DNA from: Euborellia annulipes
Lineage: Eukaryota > Arthropoda > Insecta > Dermaptera > Anisolabididae
Assembly: GCA_023213315.1 (NCBI GenBank)
Contig: JAKCPI010005294.1
Span: forward strand, 1-64,000
Direction: 5' to 3'
Length of the DNA stretch: 64,000 bases
Part shown: positions 10,480 through 23,354 of the stretch, one piece after another
How positions within the stretch are numbered: the stretch's first letter is position 1
Layout: every line of letters begins with the position of its first letter
Notes under the pieces: generated by a model
Seen by the model: the letters and a program-made list of their open reading frames with translations, nothing else
The model's database searches: none
Told to the model about the DNA's origin: nothing
Program-made: the position numbers and the translations under genes

Positions 10480-11470
10480 TTCTCTTACCTATATATGTAA
10501 AATAGTTCTCTCTTATCCAGGTTTGACTGTATATAGAGAGAAAGTATTGGACTCATCACAAAAATTCGATGTCTAGATTTTGGGGAATATACACCTTTTG
10601 AGATTCCCATGTTCAAAAAAGTGATTTTTGCAACATGGTCTGTCTGCCTGTGTGTCTATCTGTGAACAGCATATCTCAAGAACGAAAAGAGCTAAGAGGT
10701 TGAAATTTTATATTTAAGTCAGGTACTCTGTGACGTGACACGAAGCCTTTGAACAAAATTGACCAAAAACTACTAGTACTTCACTGATGTACTTTGTAAG
10801 TTTTTTGCGATTTTCCAAAAATTCGCTCTAACGATTTTGATTAAAATTCAAAAATCAATCATTTAATGCTCTTTAAAATGAGATTTAAACTTTCGACCCT
10901 TGGTTCTCGTTGAAACATTTTGTAAATTAAAATTAAATATACAAATTAAACACTAGGTTATTTGTTTCAAAGGTTTTATTAATTAAAAAATTAACACTTG
11001 ATACGTATTTCGACAATTTCTTGTCATCATCAGAAGTGATTACATTCTATTACTTTAAATCACTTCTGATGATGACAAGGAATTGTCGAAATACGTATCA
11101 AGTGTTAATTTTTTAATTAATATAACCTTTGAAACAAATAACCTAGTGTTTAATTTGTATATTTAATTTTAATTTATTCTTTCAAATGTATATTCTCATT
11201 TTGCCCTTGAAATCTTATGAAGACCACTTTACTATTGTACTCCATAGGAAAGATAGAAGAAATGGTTGAGATAATAACAAAATATAAATATTTTCCCATA
11301 TTTATAAATTTTACATCTTGTATTCAAATGTACCGTACTGAATTCAAATGTACTGAAACTAAATATATGTCGACACAAAATCTGTTAAGACAAGCACAGA
11401 ACACGAACTTTCGATTACCGAAGGTAAGAGACAGTTGTGTGCTGTGCGACTAGTCACACCAGATTTTTTA
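10480..11470 (+). repeat. family A interspersed repeat, copy A1, interrupted
   Basis: It starts TACTTTCTCTTACCTATATA, then GAGAGAAAGTATTGG, CAAAAATTCGATGTC, TGGTCTGTCTG, TTGAAATTTTATATTTAAG, and ends in GTGTGCTGTGCGACTAGTCA near 11,460. The same block order recurs at 11,765, 17,245 (minus), 26,130 (minus), 40,065, 43,695, 50,345 (minus) and 55,425 (minus). A fold-back element splits this copy at 10,923-11,176. Confidence 0.8.
10923..11176. mobile_element. near-perfect palindrome with hammerhead-like centre
   Basis: About 118-bp arms (left from TAAATTAAAATTAAATATAC, right its complement ending ATTTAATTTTAATTTA) flank a loop of about 17 nt. The arms differ at only a few bases and sit inside repeat A1, so insertion was recent. 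Near the centre each strand reads CTGATGA...GAAATACGTATC, a hammerhead-core-like arrangement. Confidence 0.8.
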
Positions 11471-11764
11471 TTCTCAAATATTTGTTTACTATCTTTAGAT
11501 TGTGATCATTTTTTACTTTCTTGTATACGAAGAATTGTAATCGTGAGAAAATTCCATCCCATGATTTTTTGAAAGAGATTGAGTCGCCTAATAGGATCTA
11601 CAAAATTAATGCCAATCTGACCATTTGGTTGCCTATCTTTCGGAAGAAAAAAAAAAGTTTTCAATATAATTTTCTCTTTTTGAAATTTTATTTTACTTAA
11701 TTAACTATGGTGACTAGGCAGAGATATATCCCTTTAATCAAAATTTTGTTTTATCTTTATTTAT

Positions 11765-12215
11765 ACTTTTTACTTTCTCTTGCCTATGGAATATATAGTG
11801 AGAAAGTTTTGCAAATATGCAATGTCAAGATTTTGATGGGTATACACGATTCTCTGTGTCCAAAAAAGTAAGCAAATTGCTCTGTGTGTCTGTGTGTGAT
11901 GATTTACTGCATGAAGGAAATGAGCTACGAGGTTGAAATTTTATATTAATATTTAAGTTAGGTACCCTCCCGGACAGTTAAAATAAACTTTTGAACAAAA
12001 TCGGCCAAAAAAGTACCTTACTAAAATGCTTTTTCAGTTTTTTTTTTCGAATTTCTCAAAATACACTGGAACAATTTTGATTTAAATTCATAAATCAACT
12101 ATATTTTAGATGGTATTTAAAATGTATAGGCCTATTTTCATTTTGCTCTCAAAATTGTTTAAAGAGCACTTTACTCTTGTACTTCCTAGGAAAGATTTTC
12201 TAAATTTTTTAGTTG
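11765..12215 (+). repeat. family A interspersed repeat, copy A2 (3' truncated)
   Basis: Block order as in A1: ACTTTCTCTTGCCTATGG, GTGAGAAAGT, GGTTGAAATTTTATATT, GGTACCCTCCCGGACAGTTA, AACAAAATCGGCCAAAA, CACTTTACTCTTGTACTTC. It lacks the terminal hairpin. Confidence 0.8.
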
Positions 12216-12344
12216 TTTCAATTTTTATTATATACTATTCTTTGGAATTAATTTTTCCTTAAATTTAAACTAGTAACGTTTGGCTCTAGTTAAAACTTGA
12301 TTTAATTAGGTAAATTAAAACTAAAACACAAGGTGATATGTTTC

Positions 12345-12900
12345 AATATATAAGACACTTCCCAATGAGCTAGAGGTATGAAATTTGATATTTAAGGGTC
12401 ATTTTTGGTGACGAAAATTGTCAGGAACTTTTTATCAAAATAGACCAAACTAATGTGGTACTTTATTTGAAACCTTACGCGAATTAATCCCGATGAGCTA
12501 GATATGTAAAATTTGATATTTACGTGTCGTTTTTTATGACAATCGATAATTTTCAATTGGACCAAAATAGGCCAAATTAATGTGGTACTTTATTTGAAAC
12601 CTCACGCTTCCTCTCTTTCTTTTTTTATACTGTATCTATCAAACTAATAAAAACGACTAAAAAGTTTAAAATAAAAATATAATAAAAAACTTAAAAAAAA
12701 AAAAAATTTTATTTAAATTGAACTAAAAAGAGGGAAAAAATTTAATTTAATTTAATTGTTCTTGTTCAAATTGTTGAATATTTATGACTTAAAATAAAAG
12801 CATGGGCGCTTCGAGGGGATTCCTAGGCTATAGACAATTCTCAAGCTATCACTGAGTGGCCACGCTTTTATTTTAAGTCATAAATACTATAAACTTTTAA
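12345..12900 (+). repeat. family C repeat: tandem 140-bp units plus terminal hairpin, copy 1
   Basis: Two degenerate tandem units each carry GATGAGCTAGA, AAATTTGATATTTA and AATGTGGTACTTTATTTGAA. They are followed by a hairpin whose arms contain TATGACTTAAAATAAAAGC and its complement. A second copy is at 23,355-23,995. Confidence 0.75.
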
Positions 12901-15900
12901 AACGAATCTATAATTAATCCAATAACAGAAACCTAAAATTAAAATTTTTTCCCTTATTATTGGTGTTGTTTATTGTTTTTTTATTAATTATTTGAAAGTG
13001 ATTGAAGGACCTTATCCAAAATCTGTTATTGATGTTTATTTTGCTAAATCGAAAGTTTGGTCAAATTAGTTTAAGACTTGTAAATTTATATGATAAACAC
13101 TACTTTGTATTATTAGTCACACCTACTATGTTTTTGATAAATATTCTATGTTTTATTTGTCAACATTAATACAAAACATTTTTTTACCTGTGATTAATTT
13201 TTTCTAAGATATTTTAATGTTCTTTGTACTATAATTTCGTTTTTATATAACGCGATATTGTTAAGCGTAGCGTGGAGAGTTTTTAATATATCGAACGCCA
13301 CCAAATTTTTTTAATTCATTTTTCGAATGAAATACACTTAACCGAGAAATGTATTCATAATCTCCACGCTGGATTAGTTTCTCTCTATTGGCCAATAGGT
13401 GGACCGTGTATTATTAACAACATGATTCAGCAAACATGGGCCAAAATTCCAGCTTTTTGCGCGCGCGCGTTTCGTCACGTCATCGTGTAGGAAGAAGGCC
13501 GATAAGTCCCAGGGAGGGACTTTTGATAAACAAATGGACTTATCACGGTCTCTCTCTGTCTCGGTACTCGGGCTGTCGAAATCGTTCGCGGTCGCATCTC
13601 GCGATAATTACAGGGCATCTCGATAGCTCCCTGTTGTTCGGGTCTCTTCTTCTTCCTCTCCCACCCAAGCTGGATTGGGGAACCCTTCTTCCCGGTCCCT
13701 GCTCCTTCTTCCCGACAATCAATCTGGACGAAAAGAATGTTATAATTAAAAGCGAAAAATGTTAGGCCGCTTGATGCTGCTAAATGAACGAGAAAACATG
13801 AAAAAAAGCCTTAATATACATGGGTTAATTTTTTCACCGGGGGCTGACTCAGTCCTTCCCCCTATTTGTGCTTAAGAAAAAGTTAATTAATTAAAAAAGA
13901 CATATTATTGATTGTGTTTTTACTGAGCATCTAGCCTTAGTATAACTTTAATAAACTCATTTTTTTTATAAATCGGAAGCTCATTAGAGGGTATGCGGAG
14001 GGTAATTAAATGAATTTGTCTTATCTCAATAAGCGGTTTCGTTGTTTATATAATCGAAGAATTAATATCCTATCGTAAAAAATATTCCATTTCGAGATTA
14101 AGTTTGGAGCCAAATCAATAAATAACTATTAAAGATTGTCCGCCTGAGGACTTGGTCAAAAGGCAAAACCCACCCCCACATACAACCCCGCTTATTACGG
14201 AAATTAGGGCTGTTTTAGGGCAATTTACTCGCGCGTTTTTATGTCAATCAAATGTGCTTTTTCAGGGGCGGGGGATTGAAACCTTTTCCATTACTGGCCT
14301 GTAGTTGCGTGCCATTTCTTGAGTTTAACCCTTACATAAGCGTGTGCACGCTACAATTGCAGAGATACAGAAAAGCCACGCTCTGTATTTATAGAAGAGC
14401 ACGCACCCTCCCCTCCCCCACCCACCCACTGCAACCCCACCTCAGCAAGATGAATGGACCAGGATGATTGACCGATGCAAACCTTTCTTTTAATTATGAT
14501 TTATAATTCGACGACGAAGGGCTCGAAGAAGGAGCTCGCCACAAAAACAATAATTTATTATAGGCTACTATATATCTTGAAATAAATCACGGCACAAATG
14601 CGGTGGACAAAATCCTTTAATTAGAAATAAATCAAACTCTTATTTATTAATTACTCTAGTTTTAAATTTCATTTATTTATAACGAGATCATAATCCTCCT
14701 AAAATAATTAGGAATAAAAGTTTTTTCAATTCAAAAAAAAATTTTTTTACTCAATTTCGTTATATAACTAGCAAGATTTTAGCAAGAAGATTTTAAAAAA
14801 TTAATAAAGTATAAACGTATGATACTAATAGTAGGTGCATCATCTAACACTCAATCCGTCATACGATTTGCCTAATAGACCATCTGCAGCACTCGCCTAT
14901 GTTTTAGGCCTAAACACGGCTTTTCTATTAAATATCTTTCTTCTTGTTCACTTTTAACTAACAACATCATAGAGTTCTTTTAGGACCTAATTAAATTTTC
15001 TTTGAAAGTAAAAACCTAATGTACATCTGTCAGCTTTTTGTACATTTGTAATTGTGAATACATATGTCACAACTTTGCACTCTATTCGGTATTCGGCTAA
15101 CAATTTAATGTGAAACTCGAATCCAAAAATTTCAAACCAAAATTTGTGTATTTAAGGAATTTTATTAAAATAATAAACTGACCATTGGGGTAGTTCGGAT
15201 TTATTGAATATATTTTGTGAGTGTAAGAGGCAAGGGTCAAAATCCCAAATTTTCAATTTCTTTTCAAATGACGTCATCTTTCTTCCATTACATGATAATT
15301 AAAAAAATAATTTTTTATAATTTTATCATTATATCTAATTAACAAAATTTTACATCAAAGTTTAGTTAATAAAACGTTAATTACATGTTTTTATTATTTA
15401 TTTATATTTTCTTGTGATTAATGTATAATTAAATTATATATTATTTTAATGATATCAAAACACGACTCCAATTTAAAATAAAATAATAGCAATTTAAATA
15501 ATATTAAAGTATTCTTCTATTATACTCTAAGAATATTTAAATTGTTTTTAATTTCTTTTAAATTGCTTTTGTATTTAAGAAAAATATTAGAATTAATAAT
15601 ATAATAATCAAAAGAGGTGGAAAATTTATTTTATAACTATTTTCCAATTTCTCCTTTGAGTTTATAATATTTTAAATAAAAAAGTAAAAAAATTCAATGA
15701 GAGAACTTAAAAAAAAAAACAATGTGATGTTAAAAAAGTTTTTTTTTTTTTTTTTTTTTGGTCAGTCAGCGTGAGATGCGTGTTTGTTCTAATTATGAAA
15801 TGTATCGCACACGGACTTTATGAGATATATCGAATAATCGATACGATATATCCCTGCAAGCAATCAAATCGCCCATCTTGTTTCTTTTGGAATGCGCCTC

Positions 15901-17244
15901 GAACTTTTTATTCTATGGTAATCGGTTTAGTTCGAACAGATGCCATATTGTTTCCCGCCCTTAGGGCCAGAGAGATTTTTCGACACGATTCTAGAAAATA
16001 ATCAGCCTTGAATAATGGGAACATATAAATGAAGGATTGACACATCAAGTTGCAATTGAACAGCGAAAAATCCCCTCTCCAACTTAGAATCTTAAGTAGT
16101 TAATATTTTCAACGGGAATTAATTTACAAGTCTAACTTGTATCTCGGCAAGGAGGAGGCTTAAATCTTCGTCTTCAGGAAATATGCACAGTATGGAAATA
16201 TGAGCAAGTTTATAATTCTCAGTTTTCAATTTTGTCTTGTTAAAGATATGAACAGAGAGATGAAAATGGAAGGGAAATGAACACAGACTAACCATGTTAA
16301 TTAGACTTAATATATTTCTATTTTCTTGCAACTCAAATTTATCCGTGCAGACCGTCTCGCAGCACTCTTCAACCCTTTTTCAAGCCCATCCCTTCCTTCT
16401 TTTTAAGTATCTCTTTGTACTGTTAGGGTGATTATTTGGTATCTAATTTCTCGACACAGTTGGAAAAGAAATTTCTCAGTTTTAAATTACAATTAGACTC
16501 AGTTTCGACTTGTTGGCAGTATTATGTTCTAGCATCCCTCCTGCTCCTCAAAGAGATCAAAAAATCTTTCAAATTAACCAAGCAGACTTTCTTCTTGTTT
16601 GCCCCGATCGTTTAGCAAAGCAAACTGCGCTCTCAAAAGGACCTAAGAGAAGTGGACAGTAAAAACCAATTTTTTTTTGTTCCCGCTTTTGCGGTTATTC
16701 AAAGTATAACATTTATCCCGGTTGTTCATGATTGAATGATTTCAATGGTTTAATTTGAACTTGGAAAAAAGTAAACAAAATTACAAACATTTCTTTTTGA
16801 GATAAACATTATCGACAAATGATGATGGAGCTTGCTATAATTTTAAATTGTGTTTGTTCTGTCACGAGATGACCCGAACCATTTTTTCTTTCTTTTTTTA
16901 TGTTGTTGTTCAATCAAGGACCTATCAAAGGTTCAAATGAACGGGAACTGGAAAATAAATATTCCACATTGATTCCGATTCTTTTTTGTTTGTATTATTT
17001 CAATGTTTACTTTTTTATTTATTTATCTTAATTGAATAAATTTTAATAAATTCCTTAGGTTTTCTTGTCATTTTAAACTTTTTTATTAATGGCAATTTAT
17101 GAATAAGATTTGTCCAAGTAAAAACAGCAGTAGATACAACTTTTATCGAATTACAGTAAATAGAACAAACTATTATTCTATTTTATATAGAAATAGTTAA
17201 GAATATGTATTAATAATATATCATTTTCATAATAAAGAATTTTA
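12901..17244. other. intron; repeat-poor islands at 13,370-14,480 and 15,765-16,010
   Basis: The two islands have balanced base composition and no repeat similarity to the rest of the window. Their open frames show no recognisable domain. A short inverted repeat (GCGTGGAGA / TCTCCACGC) spans about 13,268-13,372. The remainder is AT-rich. Confidence 0.35.
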
Positions 17245-17600
17245 AAACAAAAAATCTGGTGTGACTGGTCGCACAGCACTCAATTCCTCTTACCTCCGGT
17301 AATTGAAAGTTATGTTCCGTGATTGTTACACCAGATTTTTTTGTGTCGACATATAATGTTTATTTAACTTCCGGCAGTACATTAAAAATCTATAAACATT
17401 TATATTTTGAAATTAAAAATAAAATTTCAACCTCGTAGCTCTTTTCCTTCATGCTTTATTTTGAGCACCCAGACAGACCATTTTGCTGGACCCTCGAAAC
17501 GTGTATTTTCATCAAAATCTTGACATTGAATTTTTAACATGAACCCAATACTTTCTCTCTTTCTATTAACATATATAAGGAAGAAAAAGTAAAAGTGAAT
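17245..17600 (-). repeat. family A repeat, copy A3, minus, with terminal hairpin
   Basis: The hairpin at 17,249-17,342 has arms AAAATCTGGTGTGAC and TTGTTACACCAGATTTTT. It is followed on the minus strand by the family A blocks up to TACTTTTTCTTCC near 17,590. The middle is deleted compared with A6. Confidence 0.75.
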
Positions 17601-20340
17601 AATGAAATTTTTAAAAATATTCAGAAATAATTTTCATTGGCTCCTTCTACTAATTCAATTAAAAATATTATTAGACAATATTGTACAATTTTTCTCAATA
17701 AAATCAACAAAAAAATATTTTATAAATCTCATCTTTTAGTGGTGGCATAAATTGCGAAGTGCCGTTTGCCACATGTCAAAATAAATGCCAGGGATATGGT
17801 AGGTCCACACATCTAAGAAAACGAAATATCCAAATTATTTCGTTACAATTAATGCATTTAACATGTTAGATACAAAAAATTAAAAAATCGATCGAATGGC
17901 CTTGATTATTTCTTTTTTACTAGAATCTCTGAGTATTCCTTTGTAAACTTGAGTGTCAAAAAAACAGATTAAAAATGTTTCGCAAAAAGTTGCATGACGT
18001 TCAATCCCGGCTCCTTTGACTTGTATAGAGCAAGAATAAAAGTTTGTTGTGTCTTCTTCCCCCACTTCTCGGCCATACAGTGGTGTAAATACTATCGTAC
18101 CGCATAAGCGTAGGAAATGTTATTTTATTTATAATAAAAAAATTACTTTAGTCTTTTAACTAGAAAAACAACTTCCCAGCTTACCTATATATAACTTCAC
18201 CTTTCTATAAGTATTAAAATACTATACAGTATCTCTTTATTGCCAAAGGAAAAGAAATATATTTATAAATTTAAATTTATATTAAAATAATATATTTTGC
18301 TATAAAATATTCTATTAATTCTTATTGGACTTTAAAAAAAAATATAATCATAAAATATAATAACAAGTTTATATAATAAATAAAAAAATATATATATAGA
18401 AATATATGTAAATGTTATGTGAAGTGCTTTAATATTTAATTTATACACATTTTACATGTGATGTTTTTTTTTACTTTTTAAATTACATTTACTCAAAGTA
18501 ATAATTGAGATTTTTTGTTTCTACCGAGCATCCGGCTGTTTATCGGTTTGTGGACACGATAACTTGAGAATGGATAGAAATTTGATATACATTGGAAATT
18601 CGTGTACCGAGTTAATTATGTTTTAAGCTCAGTCGTCCTTAAAATAACAAAATTTACTTAATAAAATAAAAGACAAATATAGAAAAAAAAATACTTCTTT
18701 CAAAAAATCTTTAATAATTAAATTTCTAATTAAATTCCATTCTTATTAATCATTCTTACAAAGAGGGTTGCTTTCTTATTCTCCCTCACAAATAATCTCT
18801 TCAAAATCATAAACGAGTAGACAAAATTTATGTTTAGCTCTATTATATTTTAAATAATTTTTTACACATTAAATTACAGATGAAAATCAACACTTATCGA
18901 GGAAATTCGTATTATATTTTTTTTATTTAATAATATAGGCCTATAATAAATATATTTTAATTTAAACTTATAAACATTAATTTTTGTGAAATAACATTTT
19001 CTTTCTAATTTAATTCAAGAATCTTTTATATAATATATAATTAATATCTACAAAACAAAAATAAAATTTTATTATTATTAAACTACTTTTTAAAATTCTA
19101 GCCCATTTATTATGGTAATTTCAAAAAAGATAGTAATCATTCTCATGTCAACATGTCTTAACGTTATATCGCTTTTTATATAATATATTTAATATAACAT
19201 TTAACCTGATAATAAGTCCTATTTATTAACAACCATCTTAATATTTGTTTATTTTGCGCTTATCATGTTGTGACAATTTACTAGTACAAATGAAATTTTT
19301 TACAATAAATATTTAAGTTGTTAAAAAAAATAACAATGATTTGATTTTAATGACCAATTTAATTTTTATTCCTTAAACTTTTATAAAATTTATTAAAATT
19401 ATTCAAAGTTAAATTTAGATTACTACATATTGTAGTATTTTATGAAAATTAGATTTGTTTTCTGATTTATAAGATAAAATAAAATTTTGTATGGCATAGC
19501 CTACAGTATGACCCGAAGAAAATATTTAACTCTTGAATAATCGAATCATCCCCCTGCAAACTACATAAATATAATAGTTAGGAAAATGTTAAATTTCACT
19601 CAGCGGCTCCCATCTTGTGAGTTCGTGGATAGCGACCACGAGTTACCCGAGCTTTCTTTTGCTACCTTTATGCCCGCCTCCCCCTCCCCACCCAAATCGT
19701 TTTTAAATGATGGATGATCAGACAGATGTTTCCATTTCTAAAGATTAACATCACCCTTTCTCAATTCAGTAAAAAAATTATTTGTGTTTTATTTCTTTGT
19801 ATAACTACTTTAAAAAATAATTTTTTTTAGAAAGAAGGCCTCCGTGCCCCAAATATAGATCTCGTGACTTAATCATAATTAATATTTATTTTTTGCATTC
19901 TTAATCCTTGCAATTTACTTGATGGGCGTTCAATAAACTTAAAAATAATTATTTGGCCCAGAAATTTAAGGTTTAGACAAAATATATTTTTACTTACCTC
20001 GCATTTAAAAAAAGTAATAATCAATTTGTGCTGACCTAAGTAGGAGATTCTAAATTTTATTTTCAATTTATATTTTACTCTTTATAAGCAATTTTAACAA
20101 ATAAACTATGTGATTTTAATAAAAATGTTTGTTAGATTCAAATTGGTAGCAAATATTATTTTATCGTTCAAAACGGGAAATAAACAACTGATTCTTATAA
20201 AGCATAACAATTACTTCTGCTTTAAGCAACAGACTCATTCAATAACGTTTTAATTACTTAAAAGTAATTCGCTGACTTTGTTTACTTGAGAAAATTTTGA
20301 AGCTTTATTAATTAAACAATGTATGTATATTTATATATCA
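17601..20340. other. very AT-rich intron stretch
   Basis: No gene or clear transposon is visible. A 40-bp element of the CACGAGTTACCCGAGCT group lies at 19,611-19,652 in a slightly GC-richer patch (19,600-19,700). Confidence 0.5.
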
Positions 20341-20344
20341 CACA

Positions 20345-20560
20345 CTACAGTCATTAGTGTCAGATTTGACACGTTGAGGTTACTCTGAGTGGTAACTTTC
20401 ATGGAAATAATACTGAGGTGGGTTCCCGTTTCCTTCCTCATGAGGAGGAATCTCACAGAGTTGGATAATATTTTGCCATGACGATTTGAACTCGAGTTGT
20501 TTTTCAACTCAGGATTATAAGCTCAACTGCTTTATTACCTCGGCTATTCGCCTCCTCCTA
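20345..20560 (-). repeat. tRNA-derived SINE (family S2), minus strand
   Basis: On the minus strand, A box TAGCCGAGGTA (20,536-20,546) and B-box-like GAGTTCAAATCGTC (20,480-20,493) are spaced as in a tRNA. They are followed by a body unlike family S1. A (TA)n run adjoins at 20,561-20,597. Confidence 0.5.

Positions 20561-20597
<37 letters not shown>
20561..20597. repeat. (TA)n microsatellite
   Basis: Uninterrupted TA dinucleotides next to the S2 SINE. Similar short TA runs occur at about 22,510-22,530 and 62,752-62,772. Confidence 0.9.
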
Positions 20598-20599
<2 letters not shown>

Positions 20600-21285
20600 A
20601 TGTATCTGGAAACTGAATGACGTTCGGTTTTTTTTATCTGGGCAACTCCATATGCGATATTTTTTTACCCGTCGTTTCGGGATGCATTGAAAACAGCATT
20701 CCCACTGTAACTGGTTCTGATGTTCCTAGATTAAAAAGGTTTTTTTTAATATTTCGCTTTAAATTCGATAAATTTAATGTGAAAAAAAATAAAATTCATA
20801 TGAACAAAAGTTTAGTACCACTCTTGTTAAAATGTCAAGAGATTTACTTTTGAAAAAGGTGTATTACTTTTCTCGTTCAAACGTCTGTCTAATGTTTATA
20901 TAAAATGCCTTTGAAAAGAGTCTTTCCCAAATTAGTTTTTTTATATTAAATTTTGCTAATTTATAAAAAATAAAATAAACTAGCCAAGAACATGAGGGCC
21001 AGTAGACTGGTGGGTTTGCTGCATGACAAGATCTTGCCCAAATAAAATATATAAATATTTAAAACAATTTTTTTTTTTTATTAAATAGAAATAAATTCGG
21101 AAATTGCTTTCCGAAGATGATCCATCGCATCAGCATCAGCTTTCACATCATTAAACAAGTGAATTGAAACAGAAAATGAAATAATTTTCTCGAAAAAGAA
21201 AAATGGCTCATGAAAAGAGATACTTCTTTTATTATTATTTATTTTTCTCATCTTATGGATACCGCGATAGCATTAATAACAATTT

Positions 21286-22191
21286 AGGGTCGTCCACTGG
21301 GCGCGTAAACGCGCTACCGCTACAAGCGCGACAACATGCTACAGATCCCAATGTGTGTGAGGCTCGTCCACCTCAAGCGTGCGACAACGCGCTACAGATC
21401 CCAAATAAATGGGATTTGTAGCGCGTTGTCGCGTCTATCCTTTTGTTTTTCCAACCTAAATTACTCTGACCGGCAAAAAAAAAACGGCAACAATTTGTTT
21501 CTTCTTAATAAAATTGACGCAATTAAATAAAACAAAGACAAAAATGTCGATATTCAATTTGTGGGACAAAATAAGATTAAATAGACCTCGAAGAGCTGCA
21601 GTACTTCATCAATCACTGTTTGTTCGGTGAGTGTGTAATTAAATGAATTTTCATAAAATTTCTTTTAATTTTTTATTAACTGTTTCAAGGATCGACTGCT
21701 TTGCAAATATCAGTTTCGATTTTTCATCATCGTCAGGACCTTTAAAAATAAACATAGAGTATGTTTAATTTATTTTATATTCAACACTTACTTATTCTTT
21801 TATAGTCGACATTACAATTTTTTGTTATATATTAAATTGATAAGAGATATACAATTTTTGTTTTTTCACATTGAATGATTTGATGATGTAACTCTCTGAA
21901 GGCTCTTCGAGGTCTATTTGAAATAACCTTCATCCCAGAATCTATAGAATTTTAAAATAAGATTATTTGAAAATGTAGAGAAAATAAATAAATTTCGACA
22001 TTTTTATCTTGGTTTTATATTTCAATTTTATTAATTATTAAAATTATATGGATTTGTTTTAAATATTGGTTAGAAATTTATATGACATTTTGTGAGATGT
22101 AGCGCCAAGTCTCGTGCATGGACGACCCTTGTCGCTGGTTGCCGCGACTCTTTTAGCGGTCGCACGTTCACGCTTCCAGTGGACGACCAGC
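21286..22191. mobile_element. 0.9-kb TIR DNA transposon remnant
   Basis: Terminal inverted repeats: left GGGTCGTCCACTGGGCGCGT, right reverse complement GGTCGTCCACTGGAAGCGTG. Homology continues through GCTACCGCTA / GCGACCGCTA. The flanks AACAATTT and TACAATTT differ at one base and may be an 8-9-bp duplication. Inside, CGACAACGCGCTACAGATCC and its complement form a hairpin (about 21,380-21,435), and blocks near 21,540-21,605 and 21,895-22,015 are inverted copies. A frame from 21,544 (MSIFNLWDKIRLNRPRRAAV) ending at a GTGAGT could be a first transposase exon, but this is speculative. hAT, P-like and Harbinger assignments all remain possible. Confidence 0.65.
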
Positions 22192-23354
22192 CTTACAATT
22201 TGTTTCAGTATATCAAATTTACTGACATTAATTTTTAATAGATAAATCTTACATAATTTCTCTCCGTGTATTGCCAGTTTTTTTTTATTAGTGTTTTGTA
22301 GATAATTTTTTTTTTTCCTCTTCTGGGTGTCCTAGCTCAATATTCAGAAAAAAATTAATTCAAATATAAAAATAATGCAAATAGAGAAGAAAAAACAAAA
22401 ATGGCGCCGAGACAGACTATGAATCTAATAAACTAACTATAACACGAACATACTTGTTTGAAATAATTACATGACCTTAAGGGGTCTACGCAACTCACAC
22501 ACACAAACAACATATATATATATATATATATTGTGGGATATATATGTATATCTTCCGATGGAAGAGTCGTAATTGGGCGAAAGATAATCATTGGTCTCAA
22601 TCAAAAATGGTTGGACAATTTACATTATTAATCGAAGATGACGTTTGATGTCCGAATAGAAGAAGAATAAAAAAATAATAATAAAAAATCCTCGGCCCCC
22701 AGGGTTTCCGAAAAACTTCTCGTATCAATTAATCACAATTATGTAGGCCACCAAATTAAGGGCAAACGTGAGAAAAAAAGACAGTTAATTAGAATAATCA
22801 AACATTTTTTTCCCTGAGAATTTCAAATGGGTAATTTGTGTGAATACAAAATTTTCAATAACATTTCAATTTGTAAAAAAAAAGCGCGTTCTTAACGTTC
22901 TTAAATAATTATTAGGTACTCTCAATACAATAGTTGAATTTAAAAATTGTTATTTGAATTGCTAAATCTCTTATTTTTTTTTTGACTCAATTATAATATA
23001 TAAAAAATAAAAAGTTGGTAAATATATTGGTTTAGAATGTTAGCCCAGAGCTCATCAGACCACAAATTCCTTAATTTTTAAAAATTTAACAAAAGAATAA
23101 ATTGAATATTGTTTGAATTTAATTAAAATTGGATTCCTCCTGTAATTCTTGTTATTCCTCCGACTCAATTGCGATAGATTTTTGAGCTTTATGCATACAT
23201 CGTTTGCTTCCCCTCCAGCTCTGGCAATGTATCCGTGTCCCCCCAGTTCAGGCGCTTAAGATCTGTTCTACCTACATATTTGAAATATCAAAACATTTCT
23301 AACTTTTAAATGCTTTTATTTAACTTACTCTTTCAAGGTCACCAACTTTTAGTC
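22192..23354. other. intron, no gene seen
   Basis: AT-rich sequence with a TA microsatellite near 22,510 and a small GC-richer patch at about 23,190-23,270. Confidence 0.5.

Noticed and set aside
15771..16001. 76-codon frame in a balanced-composition island
   Set aside because: No domain, no splice context consistent with dac, and codon content looks random; more likely regulatory sequence.
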